From contig CAAFMS010000007.1 in assembly GCA_900764105.1 (NCBI GenBank), positions 217,292 through 281,291 of the forward strand: a DNA stretch of 64,000 nucleotides. The letters are read 5' to 3'. The translations under genes were made by a program, and so were the position numbers. The notes beneath the pieces are model-generated. The model had not been told where the DNA came from. It worked only from the letters and a program-made list of their open reading frames with translations, and made no database searches. The first letter of the stretch is position 1. Each line of letters begins with the position of its first letter. The stretch comes from Clostridia bacterium. Its GTDB lineage: Bacteria > Bacillota > Clostridia > Christensenellales > Borkfalkiaceae. Below are positions 60,264-64,000 of this stretch, in pieces.

Positions 60264-62537
60264 ATGAAAAAATATTTATCTGTATTACTTTTACTTATAA
60301 CCACTCTGCTCTTCTGCGGCTCCGCTAAGGCGTTAAATGCGGACTCAGGCGAAACGACGGTAAAATACGACGTCTCGGAAATCACGACGATGAACGAGGG
60401 AGACGAAATATCGGTAAAACAAGGTACGAAGTATGTCGGAAACAAAACGCTCGGATACGGCGATATCGTTGAATTCGGATATAAAAACGCCGATACCTCA
60501 AAGCAACTCAGAATGGCTTTCGGCATAGGTTCTTACGGTTTTTACCTGTATTATAACCCCGATAACCCCGTCACGATAATGAGTTGCGATATGGATAATT
60601 GGGCAAGAAAAAACAATATCTTTACCGTTCCTCGCAATTTGTTCGTCGATTATAACGAAATCGAACTCGTCCTCACCGAAAAAGACGACGAGAACATTCG
60701 TCTCGAAATGACCTATTCGGACGGAGAAGAAAGGAAAGTCGTCGGAGTCGATTTTGCAAAAGTCGCGGAAAGCGATATGCTTTTCAGATACGGCGATATG
60801 AATTTTGACGGCAACAGAATAAAATCGCTCGCAAACGCTCCTGTTTTCGGAAACGGTTTCTTGTATAGCGGCGAAAACGTTTCGGGCGAAAACGTTTACG
60901 GCGGTTGCAATATTTCGGTAGTTTCCAAGAAAAACGCGGAAGCCGCGGGCGTTCCCGAGGGCTTTGAAAGCGATTCCGTTCTGATTGCTTCCAACACGAC
61001 CTCGTCTTTCGATATGTCGTTCGATTTTACGCCGCTTGCCCATAAGAGAAGGCATATTACGAAAATATCGTTCACTCTTTACGTTGAGAAAAACGCGGCG
61101 GACAACGACGGTTATCCCGAAATTCGTATTCCCGACGGAAACGGCGGTTGGATACTTCGATACCCCGTCGGCTCGGCAAAAACGGGACAGTGGCTGACGA
61201 TTACGGTTTCCGACAGTACGGTTTTGGATAAACTTTGTACGAACGAAATATTAGGCAAATTCGTGTTCGGTATGCGAGCGAACGGCGTTGCGAAAATGTT
61301 TATCGACAGTATCGCAATTGAAACTCTGCCGCCCGACGTACAACCGCCCGTTATATACGCCGCCGTCAGATCGTTTAAAACGACCGAGGGAACTTATCCC
61401 ACGCTCGATTATATTACGATTACCGACGATTCAGGGGCGTTCGACGTCAAATACGAATGGTCGGACGGATCTCTCGATTTTAACGGCAGATTGACCGCAG
61501 GCAATCACACCTGCAAAATAACCGCCGTAGACGGTTGGGATAACGAGACGGTCGTAGTCATTACTTACGAGGTCGAAGCCGAAACACCCGTTGAAAAATA
61601 CTCGATTATATTCAGACGAGAAGGCAAAGAGGACGTCGCCGTCGAATATTCCGCAGAAACGGAAGATTTCGTCGTACCGCCCGAACTTGAAGTCAAGCGT
61701 TTCTACAACGCAAGTTGGGAAGACTACGAGTTCGAGTACGTAGTCGGACAGGTCGTAAACGCCTTTTACACGCCTATCGATTACACCGTAAACTATTACG
61801 CCGACGGCGAAAAAGTCGCGTCAAAATCGTATACGATAAACGATTCCGAATACGCCGACCCCGCCGTTCCCGAAAAAGACGGTTATACCGCTAAATGGGA
61901 AGAATTCGAGTTCGCCAACGAAGCGGAAATTACCGTCAACGCGATATACACGCCGATAGATTACACAGTTACATTCGCGGTCGGCGAGACGATCGTCGCA
62001 AAGGTTTCGTACAATTACGACGATAAAAATATAGAGGAACCCGCGGTACCCGAAAAGAGATTTTATACGGGCAAATGGGGCGATTACACGCTGAAAGGCA
62101 ACGTAACCGTTCAAGCCGTTTACTCGCCCAAGATTTACACCGTTACCTATAAGGCGGACGGCAAGGTTGTAGCGACAATCGAATATTCGATAGAAAACTT
62201 CGATTTCAACGAGCCGAAAGTACCCGAAAAGAAGGGCTACGAAGGAAAATGGGAAGAACACGAATTTACGTTTGAAGATATAACGGTAAACGCGGTTTAT
62301 ACAAAAATTGACGAGCCTATAACCCCGCCGTCGGGAGACTCCTCTTCAAGCGAATCGACCGACAACGAATCAAACGGCGGCGAAAACCCGTCGAGCGGAA
62401 CTTCATCCGACGAATCCTCGAAAAATAATTCTTCGGGCGGAAGCGGCTGCTCGTCCTCGATTGCTCCGATAATATCGCTCTCGGCGTTACTTATACTTTC
62501 CGCGGCAATAATTGTTTTGAAACGTAAAAAGGCGTAA
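60264..62537 (+). CDS. Membrane-anchored surface protein with InlB-type B repeats
   Basis: 757 residues. Signal peptide 1-24. Residues 30-360 are a large beta-rich region (laminin-G or CBM-like, unassigned), 365-450 an Ig-like unit (TTEGTYPTLDYITITD...GNHTCKITAVDGWDNETVV). About 455-700 hold four tandem Flg_new/InlB B-repeat units, each starting (D/I)YTV-(T/N)-(F/Y) and containing VPEK-x-(F/G)YxxKWxx. Then a Ser/Asn-rich spacer and one C-terminal TM helix with an RKKA cytoplasmic end. No LPXTG is seen, so it stays membrane-anchored. AGGG precedes the ATG. Possibly an adhesin or glycan-binding partner of the phosphatase. Confidence 0.8.
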   Translation: MKKYLSVLLLLITTLLFCGSAKALNADSGETTVKYDVSEITTMNEGDEISVKQGTKYVGNKTLGYGDIVEFGYKNADTSKQLRMAFGIGSYGFYLYYNPDNPVTIMSCDMDNWARKNNIFTVPRNLFVDYNEIELVLTEKDDENIRLEMTYSDGEERKVVGVDFAKVAESDMLFRYGDMNFDGNRIKSLANAPVFGNGFLYSGENVSGENVYGGCNISVVSKKNAEAAGVPEGFESDSVLIASNTTSSFDMSFDFTPLAHKRRHITKISFTLYVEKNAADNDGYPEIRIPDGNGGWILRYPVGSAKTGQWLTITVSDSTVLDKLCTNEILGKFVFGMRANGVAKMFIDSIAIETLPPDVQPPVIYAAVRSFKTTEGTYPTLDYITITDDSGAFDVKYEWSDGSLDFNGRLTAGNHTCKITAVDGWDNETVVVITYEVEAETPVEKYSIIFRREGKEDVAVEYSAETEDFVVPPELEVKRFYNASWEDYEFEYVVGQVVNAFYTPIDYTVNYYADGEKVASKSYTINDSEYADPAVPEKDGYTAKWEEFEFANEAEITVNAIYTPIDYTVTFAVGETIVAKVSYNYDDKNIEEPAVPEKRFYTGKWGDYTLKGNVTVQAVYSPKIYTVTYKADGKVVATIEYSIENFDFNEPKVPEKKGYEGKWEEHEFTFEDITVNAVYTKIDEPITPPSGDSSSSESTDNESNGGENPSSGTSSDESSKNNSSGGSGCSSSIAPIISLSALLILSAAIIVLKRKKA

Positions 62538-62583
62538 TTTTTAACCCGATAATTGCCATCATGCGATTTATTCGGATATTTGC

Positions 62584-62624
62584 TCATAAAAAAAGTTGGA
62601 ATGGAAACATTCCAACTTTTTTAT
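62584..62624. terminator. Bidirectional terminator
   Basis: AAGTTGGAATG/CATTCCAACTT (62593-62603, 62608-62618) with loop GAAA, flanked by A-run and T-run, so it works for both converging transcripts. Confidence 0.9.
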
Positions 62625-62629
62625 GGTTA

Positions 62630-63148
62630 TCAAAGATTTTGAAGTAAGTCTATGGCAAACCTTTGTCCGTTTTGGTCGAAAACGGTTTGCCATCTGTCAC
62701 CTGCGTTGCCGTGAACGCGTTTAAGAAAAATCCCATACTGCTTGGCTTTTTCGCTTGCAATCATTCTCGGCGTTTCTTCGGGATTATCGACAAACAAGCC
62801 TCTTTCATAAAGGACTTGAGCAAGGTCATAATAAGTCAGTTTTACTTCCTTACCGTAAATTTCAAGAATGTTTCTGACAATCTGAGAAAGGCTTATCGAG
62901 TAATCTTCGATTTTTATTTGCGGAGTTAATTCCGCTCTGTATTCAAATTTATGTTTTTTCGATTTTTTTGCCGAGGTTTTACCGTTCAGTAATTCTTTCA
63001 ATACGCCGTTTACCGCAAACAAGCATCTACTCACCTTAACGTCGTTTAATATCTCGTCATCTCTCGCAATCTCGCCCGTAAAAGGGTTGACTCCCTGAGC
63101 GAGTTTTTCCACAGATTCCTGAAGATTTGCAATAGTCTCTTTTTCCAT
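62630..63148 (-). CDS. Conserved-looking hypothetical protein (172 aa)
   Basis: 172 residues, soluble, no signal peptide or TM helix. Begins with a helical segment (METIANLQESVEKL type), then VNPFTGEIARDDEILNDVKVSRCLF, a basic low-complexity patch (KTSAKKSKKHKF, 78-90), and a C-terminal half with an EYGK/LTYYDLAQVL helix pair that resembles a small winged-helix fold. I do not recognise the family. AGAGGA precedes the ATG. It shares a terminator with the surface-protein gene. Confidence 0.6.
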   Translation of the reverse strand: MEKETIANLQESVEKLAQGVNPFTGEIARDDEILNDVKVSRCLFAVNGVLKELLNGKTSAKKSKKHKFEYRAELTPQIKIEDYSISLSQIVRNILEIYGKEVKLTYYDLAQVLYERGLFVDNPEETPRMIASEKAKQYGIFLKRVHGNAGDRWQTVFDQNGQRFAIDLLQNL

Positions 63149-63220
63149 TTATTTTATCCTCTGTTATAGAAGTTTATATATTAAATTTGTAAACCATAAA
63201 ATATTTTGCAAAATAATGAA

Positions 63221-63712
63221 TTATGAAAAGAATCTTTTAATTTTTTCCCAAACCCTACGCAGAAAAGGTTGTTCATTATCAAAATTAGTCTTTCTTTGTT
63301 CATTCTTCTGTTCAAAACCAGAAGTTTTATTTTCATCTTGACTATTGCTGTCGTGTTCTTTTTTGTGAATGTTTTTCTGTTGATTTTCTATTTTTTGAGC
63401 CTGACGCAGCATTGCCAACGGGTCGGTTGTATTTATTATTCTTTTATAAAAGTCATCAACAAATTCCAAATCTGACCAACTACAAATATCCGATTCCAAC
63501 GTACCGACTTCATGTGATAATTGATTTCGTACCCAGCGAACATGTTTTAACATTTTTAAATCTTTATTCCACGTTGAAACATAATGCTCGCCATACCATT
63601 CGTTTTCCATTAAACGAATATATCCGGAAACACCGTCATAACCAGACAGGCATTCTCTGCATATTTTATCAAGACACTTATATGCTTCCTGAAATTCGTT
63701 ACATAAATGCAT
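63221..63712 (-). CDS. HEPN-like small protein with basic amphipathic C-terminal tail (163 aa)
   Basis: 163 residues. The N-terminal 95 are helical with WVRNQLSHEVG, an R-x4-H motif like the catalytic signature of HEPN RNases. A Lys/Glu/Asn/Gln-rich, disordered-looking linker (100-145) leads to a basic amphipathic tail (FLRRVWEKIKRFFS) that could touch membrane. A near-perfect promoter lies upstream, and the gene appears monocistronic. Family not certain; HEPN is suggested by the motif and helical size only. Confidence 0.55.
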   Translation of the reverse strand: MHLCNEFQEAYKCLDKICRECLSGYDGVSGYIRLMENEWYGEHYVSTWNKDLKMLKHVRWVRNQLSHEVGTLESDICSWSDLEFVDDFYKRIINTTDPLAMLRQAQKIENQQKNIHKKEHDSNSQDENKTSGFEQKNEQRKTNFDNEQPFLRRVWEKIKRFFS

Positions 63713-63761
63713 TTTAATATCACCATTTCTTTATTACAACTTCAATTGGAATATCATATTA

Positions 63762-63790
63762 ATTATATTCAAAGCAATCGATTTTGTCAA
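63762..63790 (-). promoter_or_regulatory. Consensus promoter of the HEPN-like gene
   Basis: On the minus strand TTGACA (63790-63785), 17-bp spacer, TATAAT (63767-63762). A perfect match to the vegetative consensus. Confidence 0.9.
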
Positions 63791-63840
63791 GAAAACTCTA
63801 TTCATTCCAAATTATATAATTTAAATAATTTTATACACGG

Positions 63841-63872
63841 AAAAAGCGAACGCGTTATAACGTTCGCTTTTT
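63841..63872. terminator. Bidirectional-looking terminator near the right edge
   Basis: AAAAAGCGAACG/CGTTCGCTTTTT (63841-63852, 63861-63872) with an 8-nt loop. On the minus strand it ends transcripts coming from beyond 63880. Confidence 0.85.
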
Positions 63873-63882
63873 CTAATTGAAT

Positions 63883-64000
63883 GTGGCAACGACCTATCCT
63901 CCCGGCAGAAAGGCGAATAATTCGGAAAAATCTGCGATTGACAATCAAGAAGGCGTATAAGCCTTCGGAAAATGCTTGAAGGAATACCCTGTGGTATTTC
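63883..64000 (-). ncRNA. Structured RNA-like segment ending in a 5S-rRNA-like tail (partial)
   Basis: The minus strand ends with GGGAGGATAGGTCGTTGCCA followed 10 bases later by a terminator, as at the 3' end of a 5S rRNA gene. Upstream, however, the conserved 5S loop sequence (CCGAAC...GGAAGTTAAG) is absent; instead short hairpins ATACC-ACAG-GGTAT and GAAGGC-TTATAC-GCCTTC appear. It may be a diverged, degenerate or mis-joined 5S gene or a different RNA. It is cut by the window edge. Confidence 0.3.

Noticed and set aside
63883..64000. Complete 5S rRNA gene
   Set aside because: Only the 3' tail resembles 5S; the conserved internal loop is missing and no complementary 5' end is seen near 64000.

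Overview
The window reads as chromosome of a low-GC, Gram-positive-type anaerobe (Bacillota, Clostridia-like; probably an uncultured gut or rumen lineage). Evidence: strong GGAGG ribosome binding sites, TTGACA/TATAAT promoters often with an extended TGn -10, many lipoproteins with acidic Ser/Glu/Asn-rich linkers, the lon-engB pair, a division/cell-wall (dcw) cluster whose MurE carries the meso-DAP motif DNPR, a SpoVB-type flippase, and saccharide loci with AraC regulators. The exact taxon is inference.

Region 1 (1-12 kb, minus strand): engB (partial) and lon, then a five-gene oligopeptide ABC operon (promoter near 11.8 kb, order oppA-B-C-D-F plus a 67-aa membrane protein, ending in two tandem terminators). 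Three of its subunits carry unusual extra modules: a Cys/His-rich ribbon on the binding protein, an extracellular RCC1-like beta-propeller in the OppC permease, and a coiled-coil insertion of about 195 residues in the OppF ATPase. Region 2 (12.1-17.1 kb): amino-sugar catabolism (nagA, nagB, a divergent ROK protein) divergent from an AraC regulator, and a small lipoprotein. Region 3 (17.1-20.2 kb): a LysM protein, a SpoVB-like flippase and a folate ECF transporter gene (folT) behind a tetrahydrofolate riboswitch with a UUCG terminator that contains the ribosome binding site.

Region 4 (20.2-30.1 kb, minus strand): a compact dcw cluster murE-mraY-murD-ftsW-murA-ftsQ-ftsA-ftsZ. murF, murG, murC and murB are not in it. 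Between murA and ftsQ lies a 280-bp highly structured non-coding element closed by a 24-bp inverted repeat, and downstream of ftsZ there is a 142-bp palindromic element.

Region 5 (30.2-59.0 kb): a plant-glycan (probably pectin/rhamnogalacturonan) utilisation region. On the minus strand are two GH78-like rhamnosidases, a nucleoside hydrolase, a GH20-like enzyme, two large lipoproteins (one DUF4091/GH123-like), a sugar ABC transporter with an AraC regulator, a GH2 enzyme, an esterase, and uxaA/uxaB for the altronate branch of galacturonate catabolism. On the plus strand a GH42-like cytoplasmic glycosidase is translationally coupled to a GlpA-like/GlpB-like/DUF1667 flavoprotein trio.

Region 6 (59-64 kb): a secreted tyrosine phosphatase and a membrane-anchored InlB-repeat surface protein form one operon, followed by two small unknown proteins (one HEPN-like). 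At the edge is a structured RNA-like segment ending in a 5S-rRNA-like tail and a terminator.
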